Source of the DNA: Alphaproteobacteria bacterium
GTDB lineage: Bacteria; Pseudomonadota; Alphaproteobacteria; Rhizobiales; BM303
Assembly (NCBI GenBank): GCA_024275895.1
Contig: JAJRYE010000025.1
Coordinates: forward strand, 16,066-80,065
DNA: 64,000 nucleotides
Reading direction: 5' to 3'
Under the pieces are notes generated by a model. That model saw nothing but the letters and a program-made list of their open reading frames with translations. It was not told the origin of the DNA and did not search any database. Below, one piece after another: positions 51,018 to 57,873 of this stretch. The translations under genes were made by a program, and so were the position numbers. Each line of letters begins with the position of its first letter. The stretch's first letter is position 1.

Positions 51018-52460
51018 TTAACCGGCGCAGCAGGAAAGTTTGGCGATATCCTTGTCAAAGCCCTGCGCCGCGAGTTTCAGTCCCTCCACATTGGTGAGAT
51101 AGGGGAAGATCATCTCCCCCAGATCATCAATGCCAAGCCGCTGTTTTATTGCGATAGCCGCGCTCTGGATGCTGTCGGCGCCTTCCGGGGCGAGTATATG
51201 GGCGCCGAGAATCCGGCGTGAATTTGCATCAGCGATCAGCTTGATGAGACCGCGCGCATCACGCGCCGCCAGGGCGCGCGGCAGGTGCTCAAGGGGCAGG
51301 GTTGAAGTTATCACTTCAAGGCCGCTTGCCCTTGCCTCATTTTCCGTAAGACCAACGCTGGCGGCTTGCGGGTCAGTAAAGACGACTTGCGGCATAGCGC
51401 GGGCATCATAGCGACGCTGTTCATTTTTTACGGCGTTGAGCGCGGCAATCCTGGCGCCGTAGGCGGCCATATAGACAAACATATCGCGCCCGGTGACATC
51501 GCCGGCGGCATAGACGTTTTCGCAGGCGGTGCGCATGTGCCGGTCAACGCGGACAGCGCCATTGCGGGAAAGCTCAATGCCCATCTCTTCCAGTCCCATA
51601 CCGGTGGAATTGGGTTTGCGACCGGTTGCGGCAAGGAGTTGTTCCGCCTTCAGTTCACGTAGCTTGCCCCTGTGTTCATAGTCCAGCCTGAATTTACCTT
51701 CATGGCGGATTGAACGGTAACGGACGCCGCAGATTACATTGACCCCCTCGGCAAGCAGATATTGCCTCAGGGCGGCGCTAATTTCCGGTTCTGCGGCGGG
51801 TAAAAGATGTGAACGGCAGATGAGGGTAACCTTCACACCGAAACGGGCGAACATCTGTCCAAGCTCGCAGCCGATAACGCCGCCGCCGATGACGATCATG
51901 GATTTGGGCAGGGCTTCAAGCTCAAGCGCCGATGTGCTGGTGAGGAAGTGGGTGTTTTCAATCCCCGCGATGGGGGGCTGGGCGGGGGATGAGCCGGTTG
52001 CGATGATGGTTTTTCCCGTCCTGATGAGCCTGCCGCCGAGTTTGATACCGCCGCGTTGCAGTTTTGCGCGGCCCTCAAAATAGCTCACATTTGCATATTC
52101 AGGCAGCAGGTCTTCATATTTGGCCTGCCTGAGCTGATCCACCAGCTCGGTCTTGCGCGCCATTATTGTTGACCAGCCGGTGATTTCGGCACTGGCGCGG
52201 ATGGCGCCGAAACGCTGCGCCGTTTTGGCCTGATGGATGGATTCCGCCGCCCGGATGAGGGTTTTGGAGGGAATGCAGCCGATATTGACGCAGGTGCCGC
52301 CGATGGCGCCATAGCCGATGAGCGCCACGCGCGCGCCGTGTCCGGCGGCCGTTATCGCGGCGGAAAATCCGGCCGAGCCCGCGCCGATGACGCCAAGGTC
52401 ATAGTTGCCGCCATCATCGGCCGCGCCGCCCGGAGCATGGCAACCGGTTGCGGTTTTCAT
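51018..52460 (-). CDS. merA: Mercury(II) reductase
   Basis: 480-aa flavoprotein disulfide oxidoreductase that reduces Hg2+ to volatile Hg0 with NADPH. The active-site pair is in GGTCVNIGCIPSKTLIRA, the NADPH fold in MIVIGGGVIGCELGQMFARFG, and the C-terminal vicinal pair in LSCCAG, which distinguishes MerA from other family members. There is no N-terminal HMA (NmerA) domain, so it is the short form. It overlaps merP by ATGA and ends the merTPA operon. Confidence 0.95.
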   Translation of the reverse strand: MKTATGCHAPGGAADDGGNYDLGVIGAGSAGFSAAITAAGHGARVALIGYGAIGGTCVNIGCIPSKTLIRAAESIHQAKTAQRFGAIRASAEITGWSTIMARKTELVDQLRQAKYEDLLPEYANVSYFEGRAKLQRGGIKLGGRLIRTGKTIIATGSSPAQPPIAGIENTHFLTSTSALELEALPKSMIVIGGGVIGCELGQMFARFGVKVTLICRSHLLPAAEPEISAALRQYLLAEGVNVICGVRYRSIRHEGKFRLDYEHRGKLRELKAEQLLAATGRKPNSTGMGLEEMGIELSRNGAVRVDRHMRTACENVYAAGDVTGRDMFVYMAAYGARIAALNAVKNEQRRYDARAMPQVVFTDPQAASVGLTENEARASGLEVITSTLPLEHLPRALAARDARGLIKLIADANSRRILGAHILAPEGADSIQSAAIAIKQRLGIDDLGEMIFPYLTNVEGLKLAAQGFDKDIAKLSCCAG

Positions 52461-52744
52461 CGCGGGCTCAAGGCGGAAGGATAACCGGCCCTGGTTGTCG
52501 CGCCGGTGAGGGCGGCAATATCCGTTTTGGCGTCATCGAAGGTAACGATGGCGCTCTTGTGCTCGAAAGAAACGGAAACCTTGTTGACGCCCTTTACGCT
52601 CAAGAGCGCCTTTTTGACCGTATAGGGGCAGGCGGCGCAATACATGTTGCTGACGGCGAGCTTGACGGTCTTTACCGCGGCGAGCGCTGGCATGGAGGTA
52701 AAGAGAAAGGCAATGACGGCCGCCAGTTGCAGATGGGTTTTCAT
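52457..52744 (-). CDS. merP: Periplasmic mercury-binding protein
   Basis: 95 aa from ATG 52744; the longer track start is unsupported. Signal peptide (LQLAAVIAFLFTSMPALAA) then an HMA domain with NMYCAACPYTVKKALLSVKGV, the two Hg-binding Cys. It passes Hg2+ to MerT. It lies 14 bases after merT and overlaps merA. Confidence 0.93.
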   Translation of the reverse strand: MKTHLQLAAVIAFLFTSMPALAAVKTVKLAVSNMYCAACPYTVKKALLSVKGVNKVSVSFEHKSAIVTFDDAKTDIAALTGATTRAGYPSALSPR

Positions 52745-52758
52745 GTGAGTTTGTCCTT

Positions 52759-53178
52759 TCAATTCAGATTGCCCAGCAGATAGGGCACGGCGTAGGGAAA
52801 CAAAATCGCCGCAATGATGAGGGCGGTGGCCGCCCACAGGGCGACTTTGACGATCCTGTTCGGCAGTGGCCGGGCGCAGGCCGCGCCATCGGCGCAGGAT
52901 GTGTCAGGCTTGCGGTAGGTGAGATAAAACCCGTAAGCCAGCAGGGCGAGGGTGAGGGTGATAAAGTAAGGCTTGTAGGGGTAAAGCGCGGTCAGGTTGC
53001 TGATCCATGCGCCCGATATACCGAGCGAGAACAAAACCAGTGGCAATATGCAGCACGAAGAGGCCGCTATCGCCCCTAAAATTCCCCCGGTCGCCAGAAG
53101 ACGCGTTTTGCCATCATTGTCCTTGCCCTTGCTCTTGTCCAGGATATGCCGGGAGGGTTGATCTTGCACGGTATCCAT
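52759..53178 (-). CDS. merT: Mercuric transport protein
   Basis: 139 aa with three spans. The first carries the vicinal pair in AAIAASSCCILPLVLFSLG, and a later loop has CADGAACARP, the cytosolic Cys pair that hands Hg2+ to MerA. The N-terminal 25 residues are a charged leader. First gene of merTPA, expressed from the MerR-controlled promoter between it and merR. Confidence 0.93.
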   Translation of the reverse strand: MDTVQDQPSRHILDKSKGKDNDGKTRLLATGGILGAIAASSCCILPLVLFSLGISGAWISNLTALYPYKPYFITLTLALLAYGFYLTYRKPDTSCADGAACARPLPNRIVKVALWAATALIIAAILFPYAVPYLLGNLN

Positions 53179-53216
53179 ATCCTTTTTTACTCCTTGTGAT
53201 TTAGCCTTGCGGTGAC

Positions 53217-53247
53217 AGGCTAGAACCTGTAGTAGCTACAGATACAA
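53217..53247 (-). promoter_or_regulatory. MerR operator-promoter with 19-base spacer
   Basis: Read leftward, TTGTAT (53247-53242) and TAGCCT (53222-53217) are separated by exactly 19 bases, the over-long spacer of MerR-controlled promoters. Inside it is the dyad CTGTAG-cta-CTACAG (53241-53227), the MerR-type half sites. The hexamers themselves are weak, as expected for an activator-dependent promoter. Confidence 0.8.
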
Positions 53248-53277
53248 GCGGTTTCTTTCCTGACGGAGATCACGAAA

Positions 53278-53685
53278 ATGAGAGCGTACCGGATTGGCGA
53301 AATCTCCCGGCGCACAAGGGTCAAGATCGAGACAATCCGCTATTATGAGCGCGTCGGCGTCATGCCCGTGCCGGACAGGAGCGAAGGCGGCAGCCGGATT
53401 TACAATCTGGAACAGCTCAAACGCCTCTCATTCATCAAGCGCAGCCGCGAATTGGGGTTTTCGCTGGATGATATCCGCCGCCTGCTGTCTCTGGCCGATG
53501 GCGGGCATAGCTGCGGCGAGGTCAAGGCGCTGACGCAAAGACACCTTACCGGCGTGCGCGAGAAAATCGCTGATCTTCAACGGCTGGAAAAAACCCTCGA
53601 CATGATTTCTTCACGCTGCAGCGGCGATGATGCGCCCGAATGTCCGGTTATCGACGCCCTGTTTGAAGCCGGGCCGCCCGGATGA
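53278..53685 (+). CDS. merR: Mercuric resistance regulator MerR
   Basis: 135 aa. The winged helix-turn-helix opens YRIGEISRRTRVKIETIRYYER, followed by the dimer helix. The three Hg-binding Cys are in GHSCGEVK, SSRCSGD and APECPV, matching Cys82/117/126 of classic MerR, so mercury rather than zinc or copper. It diverges from merT and binds the operator between them. Its stop is only 43 bases from phoR. Confidence 0.95.
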   Translation: MRAYRIGEISRRTRVKIETIRYYERVGVMPVPDRSEGGSRIYNLEQLKRLSFIKRSRELGFSLDDIRRLLSLADGGHSCGEVKALTQRHLTGVREKIADLQRLEKTLDMISSRCSGDDAPECPVIDALFEAGPPG

Positions 53686-53728
53686 GCGGGATTTTGGCAG
53701 TGGAGGCGGTATTGAAAGTGAAAGTGTC

Positions 53729-54784
53729 ATGAAGGATTTGCAGGCTCTGGTCAAAGCCTTTCCCGATCCGGTGATCGTTATCTCCTCAAATATGAAAATT
53801 GTGTTTTTTAACGAGGTTTCGCGCGATTTGCTTGATCAGCCCGAAAGCGGCCTGGCGCTTTCGCATGTCACACGCAACAGCGCCTTGCTTGAGGCAGCGG
53901 AGCGCACGTTCAGGAAGGGCAAGAAGACCAGCGTCTCTTTCACCTTGAAAAAACCCTTCAAGCGCCGGGTCAATGCCACCTTGATCCCGCTTGAACATGA
54001 AAATGAGGGCGATGGCGCGGATGTGATCTTTATTTATATGCGCGATGTCTCGGAGCAGGAGCGGCTGGCGAAAATGCGGATGCATTTTATCGCCAATGCC
54101 TCGCATGAGCTGCGTACGCCGCTGGCGGCGATCTCGGGCTTTGTCGAGACCTTGCAGACCAGCGCCCGCGAGGATGAAGCGGCAAGGGAGAAATTCCTCA
54201 ATATCATGGCGGCGCAGGCGCGGCGCATGAGCCGCCTGATTGATGATCTGCTGGCTTTGAGCCGTCTGGAGATGAACGCCGAGCCCCTGCCGGAGACAAG
54301 GGTTGATATGGTTGAGACGCTGGCCGAGATCATTGATGTCTTGCGCCCCCAGGCGGAGGAAAACGCGATCAGACTCAAACCCGGCCTGCCCGGAGGCCCG
54401 CTTTATGTGCGCGGCGAAAAAGACGAACTGGTGCAGGTTTTCCAGAATATCATCCATAACGCGATCCGCTATGGCGGTGATGGCGGCAAGGTCTGGATCG
54501 AGATTAAACGGCAGCCGGCCGCCAAACACCGGGGGGCGCGTCTGGCGATTTCGGTCAGGGATAACGGGAACGGCATTGCCGAAAAGCATATTCCGCGTTT
54601 GACCGAGCGCTTTTACCGGGTGGACAAGATTATCAGCCGCAACAAGGGCGGAACCGGCCTGGGGCTGGCGATCGCCAAGCATATTATCGTGCGCCACCGG
54701 GGCAAGCTGAATATCGAATCAAAGCCGGGAAAGGGCGCAGTGTTTACGGTTGTTTTGCCTCAGGAAATGAGGCCGGTAGAATGA
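53729..54784 (+). CDS. phoR: Phosphate regulon sensor kinase PhoR, lacking membrane N-terminus
   Basis: 351 aa from ATG 53729. Residues 8-110 are a PAS domain (FPDPVIVISSNMKIVFFNEV), HisKA follows with phospho-acceptor His126 in FIANASHELRTPLAAISGF, and the ATPase part has NIIHNAIRYGGDGG, RDNGNGIAEKHIPRL and GGTGLGLAIAKHI. This is the PhoR type by SHELRTPL and by its place before pst/phoB. Normal PhoR is about 430 aa with membrane spans before the PAS; here there are none, since merR ends 43 bases upstream. The gene appears truncated by the mer insertion and the product soluble. Confidence 0.85.
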   Translation: MKDLQALVKAFPDPVIVISSNMKIVFFNEVSRDLLDQPESGLALSHVTRNSALLEAAERTFRKGKKTSVSFTLKKPFKRRVNATLIPLEHENEGDGADVIFIYMRDVSEQERLAKMRMHFIANASHELRTPLAAISGFVETLQTSAREDEAAREKFLNIMAAQARRMSRLIDDLLALSRLEMNAEPLPETRVDMVETLAEIIDVLRPQAEENAIRLKPGLPGGPLYVRGEKDELVQVFQNIIHNAIRYGGDGGKVWIEIKRQPAAKHRGARLAISVRDNGNGIAEKHIPRLTERFYRVDKIISRNKGGTGLGLAIAKHIIVRHRGKLNIESKPGKGAVFTVVLPQEMRPVE

Positions 54785-54830
54785 TAAATGTGATGCATCT
54801 ATGATATTGCAGTAAAAACAACAGGTTAGC

Positions 54831-54848
54831 TTGTCATATAGCTGTTAC
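54831..54848 (+). promoter_or_regulatory. Pho box upstream of the decayed pstS
   Basis: TTGTCATATAGCTGTTAC agrees with the Pho box consensus CTGTCATAWAWCTGTCAY at 15 of 18 places. TAGATT follows 10 bases later (54859-54864) as a -10, the spacing of a PhoB-activated promoter. The box is well conserved though the genes behind it are broken. Confidence 0.75.
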
Positions 54849-54960
54849 ACAGGCAGCCTAGATTTCCCCTCAAGGCCAAAGAGGAAGGGGCATTCCGAAG
54901 AGGCGTTCCAACCTTCCTGAAGCGGCCCGTTGGTTTTTACCTTTAAGGGGGGGCTGTAAA

Positions 54961-55660
54961 ATGAGACACATTCTTCTTGGCTGTGTGGCCACGTTATCTC
55001 TGGTGGCTATGATGACGGCAACGCCGGGACAGGCGTGGGACCGGATTTCCATCGTCGGTTCATCCACGGTTTTTCCGTTTTCCATAACCGTTGCCGATAA
55101 ATTCGGCAAAAAGACAAAATTCAAGACGCCGAAAGTCATTTCCACCGGTTCGGGCGGCGGAATGAAGCTGTTTTGCAATGCAAACGGTATTGATACGCCC
55201 GATATTACCAATGCCTCGCGCCGGATGAAGAAAAACGAATGGCGCAAATGCCAGCAGAACGGGGTCAAAAAGATCACGGAAATCATCCTCGGATTTGACG
55301 GTATTGTCCTCGCCAACGCCAAATCCGCGCCGGAGTTCAACCTGACCCGCCAGCAGATTTACCTGGCGGTGGCCAGACTGGTTCCGGGTCAGGGCGGCAA
55401 GCTGGTCGCCAACCCTTACGAGACATGGTCCGATATCGATGCCTCCTTGCCGGATACAAAGATTGAAATCTTTGGCCCGCCGCCGACATCAGGCACCCGC
55501 GATGCCTTTGAGGAGATCGCCATGGGCAAGGGGGCGCATGTCAACGGCAAGGCGCCGAGTTTTGACAATATCGCTTCGGCGCCTATCCGATCTCCCGCTC
55601 ACTGTATTTCTATGTGAAAAATTCGCATGTCGGCGCGGTGCCGGGAATCAAGGCGTATGC
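54961..55660 (+). pseudogene. pstS: pstS remnant (phosphate-binding protein) with internal deletion and frameshift
   Basis: The start is intact: signal peptide (LLGCVATLSLVAMMTATPGQA), then RISIVGSSTVFPFS and DITNASRRMKKNEW as in PstS. After FEEIAMGKG the sequence jumps to HVNGKAPSFDNIAS, omitting about 60 residues present in relatives. At about 55577-55580 one G seems lost, so the ORF ends wrongly at 55617, while the next frame continues YPISRSLYFYVKNSHVGAVP and GIKAYA, the normal PstS end. This then joins directly to Pst permease sequence. It cannot make a working phosphate-binding protein. Preceded by a Pho box. Confidence 0.85.
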
Positions 55661-55782
55661 CGTGCCGCAGTCTTTGCGTGATGGCTCCTACGGGCTCGGC
55701 GCAACGAAGGCGGAGACTGTTTTGCGGGTGGTTTTACCCGCTGCCCTGCCGGGGATTGTCTCGGCGGTGGTTCTGGCGATCA
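55661..55782 (+). pseudogene. Fragment of a Pst permease gene (pstC or pstA)
   Basis: VPQSLRDGSYGLGATKAET followed by VLRVVLPAALPGIVSAVVLAI is the conserved EAA-type cytoplasmic loop and next span of PstC/PstA. Only about 40 of some 300+ codons survive, fused on the left to the pstS end and on the right to phoU. PstC seems slightly more likely than PstA by wording. Confidence 0.75.
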
Positions 55783-55915
55783 CGCCACCCACATTGACTG
55801 CAATACCTGCTTTCTGGTAACAGGTGAGGCGATGACGGATAAACGCCCCAAGCGCAACGATACCAGCGCTGTTCACTTAAGCCCTGAAACCACAGATAAA
55901 ACGCGAGACGCATAA
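55776..55915 (+). pseudogene. phoU: 3' end fragment of phoU
   Basis: In the frame of GGC-GAT-CAC the DNA reads GDHATHIDCNTCFLVTGE then MTDKRPKRNDTSAV and ends TAA at 55913. PhoU proteins carry GDHATNIAE...FLVTGE followed by an acidic-basic RPK tail, so this is the last 45 codons of phoU. It is out of frame with the permease fragment and has no start. It ends one base before phoB, the normal phoU-phoB order. Confidence 0.75.
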
Positions 55916-55916
55916 C

Positions 55917-56603
55917 ATGGCGGTCAAGGTCTTGATAGTCGAGGATGAAGAATCGCTGGCGATCATGCTTCAATACAATCTTGAGGCGCGAGGCTACGAG
56001 GTTGAGGTGGCCGAGCGCGGCGATGAGGCGGAGGAGATGATTGCCGAAAACCGGCCCGATATCATCATTCTCGACTGGATGTTGCCCGGGGTCTCGGGCA
56101 TTGAGCTGTGCCGCCGCTTGCGGGCGGGGCGCAAAACGCGCCTTATCCCGGTGATCATGCTCACCGCCAAGGGGGAGGAGGCGGACAAGGTGCGCGGGCT
56201 CAGCACCGGAGCGGATGATTATATCGTCAAACCGTTCTCGCTGCCTGAGTTCATGGCCCGGCTCAAGGCGGTTTTGCGGCGTATTGCGCCGGAGCGGATA
56301 AGCGATGTTCTGGAAATCGGCGATGTGCGGCTGGACCGGGAAACCCGTCTTGTCAAACGCGGCGGGCGCGAAATCCGTCTGGGGCCGACCGAATACCGGC
56401 TGCTTGAGTTTCTAATGGAACGGCCAGGAAGGGTGCTGAGCCGCGAGCAGCTTCTGGACGGAGTGTGGGGGCGTGAGAATTATATTGATGAACGCACGGT
56501 CGATGTTCATATCGGGCGGTTGCGCAAGGCCATGGTGCATGGCAAGGAAAAACAACTGATCCGCACGGTCCGCGGCGCGGGATACGCCATGGGAAAAAAG
56601 TAA
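55917..56603 (+). CDS. phoB: Phosphate regulon response regulator PhoB
   Basis: 228 aa. Receiver: VLIVEDEESLAIML, phospho-Asp in IIILDWMLPGVSGIELC, conserved Lys in DDYIVKPFS. OmpR-type winged helix with LGPTEYRLLEFLMERPGRVLSREQLL and DERTVDVHIGRLRKAM. PhoB-type by these strings and neighbours. Intact, and it should bind the Pho boxes at 54831 and perhaps 19250. It lies one base after the phoU remnant stop. Confidence 0.93.
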   Translation: MAVKVLIVEDEESLAIMLQYNLEARGYEVEVAERGDEAEEMIAENRPDIIILDWMLPGVSGIELCRRLRAGRKTRLIPVIMLTAKGEEADKVRGLSTGADDYIVKPFSLPEFMARLKAVLRRIAPERISDVLEIGDVRLDRETRLVKRGGREIRLGPTEYRLLEFLMERPGRVLSREQLLDGVWGRENYIDERTVDVHIGRLRKAMVHGKEKQLIRTVRGAGYAMGKK

Positions 56604-56604
56604 C

Positions 56605-57495
56605 TCAGGCCGCGGCCAGGGATGTGATCCATGTCCTGAACGCGGCCAGCGGCGGGTAGTTCGCGCGGCGGCGGGGCCAGACCAGGTAATAGGCATCCGG
56701 GCTTTGTATCGGCAGATTGATGGCGGGGATGAGTTCGCCATTTGCCAACTCGCGCCGCATCAGGAATTCGGGCAGCAGGGCGACGCCAAGGCCGTGTTTT
56801 GCCGCCTGGGCCGCAGTTTCAAACTGATCGAAGACCATTCCGGTTATATTTTCAATCGCTGTATCATGGGCGCGGAACCAGTACGCCCAGGCTCCGGGGC
56901 GGCTGGAGAGGTGAATGAGCGGCGCCCTGCCGAGGGCGGCGGCATCTTTTGGCCTGTGTTTTTGCAAGAATGCCGGTGAGCAGGCGGGCAGGACGGTTTC
57001 GTTCATTAAAAAAGCAGCCCCGGTGCCGGGCCAGTCCGGCTGGCCGAAATGGATGGCGGCGTCGAGTTGTTCCATGCTGAAATCAAACGGTTTGAGCCGC
57101 GTGGTGAAATTTATGGTTATGCCCGGATTGCCGGCAAGAAACCCGGCCATTTGCGGCGCCAGCCAACGGGCGCCGAAAGTGGGCAATATGGCAAGATCAA
57201 GCGTTCCGCCATCGGGGTTGACCCGCAAGGTCATGGAGGCGGCGGCGATGAGTTTGAGCGCCTTGCGGATATCGGGAAGATAGCTTTCTCCCGCCTGCGT
57301 CAGGGCAATCTTTTGTTTGTCGCGGCTGAAGAGGGTAACGCCGAGCTGCGCCTCAAGGGTTTTGATCTTGCGGCTGATGGCACTCTGGGTCAGGCTGAGT
57401 TCCTGAGCCGCCTTCGTAAAACTGAGCAGCCGCGCTGAGGCTTCAAAGGCCGAAAGCAGGCTTGTTGATGGCAAGAAGCGTCTTTGTACCTGCAT
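56605..57495 (-). CDS. LysR-family regulator, GcvA-like
   Basis: About 296 aa from ATG 57495, with an alternative ATG at 57501; TGGA fits the former better. The HTH is FEASARLLSFTKAAQELSLTQSAISRKIKTLE (split for reading), and the C-terminal effector domain begins LDLAILPTFGARWLAPQMAGF as in GcvA. It diverges from the kamA-like operon and is its likely regulator. The effector could be lysine or a product. Its stop is next to phoB, converging. Confidence 0.85.
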   Translation of the reverse strand: MQVQRRFLPSTSLLSAFEASARLLSFTKAAQELSLTQSAISRKIKTLEAQLGVTLFSRDKQKIALTQAGESYLPDIRKALKLIAAASMTLRVNPDGGTLDLAILPTFGARWLAPQMAGFLAGNPGITINFTTRLKPFDFSMEQLDAAIHFGQPDWPGTGAAFLMNETVLPACSPAFLQKHRPKDAAALGRAPLIHLSSRPGAWAYWFRAHDTAIENITGMVFDQFETAAQAAKHGLGVALLPEFLMRRELANGELIPAINLPIQSPDAYYLVWPRRRANYPPLAAFRTWITSLAAA

Positions 57496-57614
57496 ATTCA
57501 TTCCATATTCGCATGATATATAATCTATAACGGGTTTAGGATGATGGGGGTAATCTGTCAAATGCGGATATTGACCGGCTGCCATGAGCCGGGTTATGCC
57601 AGTGGCTAACCGAT

Positions 57615-57686
57615 CTCGTCATACCGGCGAAAGCCGCTATCCATTGGGGCGTTGTAGTGGATACCGGCTTTTGCCGGTATGATGAG
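57615..57686. repeat. Inverted pair of extragenic palindromic elements in the lysR-kamA spacer
   Basis: CTCGTCATACCGGCGAAAGC (continuing to CTATCCA, 57615-57643) and TGGATACCGGCTTTTGCCGG (continuing to TATGATGAG, 57658-57686) are near-complementary over 29 bases with a 14-base loop; each half is itself a small hairpin (ACCGGC/GCCGGT). The TGGAT-stem-ATGA frame equals that at 8931-9030. The rest of the 378-base spacer holds another weak CCGCCA/TGGCGG hairpin near 57710-57725 and no gene. Confidence 0.7.
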
Positions 57687-57873
57687 GGTTGGCATGGGGC
57701 AAAATGAATGCCGCCAGCGTTGGCGGTATCACGTTATCGTTTTTGGAGTGGATGTCCTGGCTCAAGACGTTATTCCAGAATGGAATGGTATCCTGAGCTA
57801 AGAATGTTTGCCTTTGCTTCTGTTTTGGGAGCATGAATACACATAGGCTCCGTTTACCTGCGAGGAAGAAACA

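Noticed and set aside
55614-55820. 68-aa ORF as a real small membrane protein
   Set aside because: It is a chimera of the pstS end, permease fragment and out-of-frame phoU, with no ribosome site; treated as pseudogene parts.
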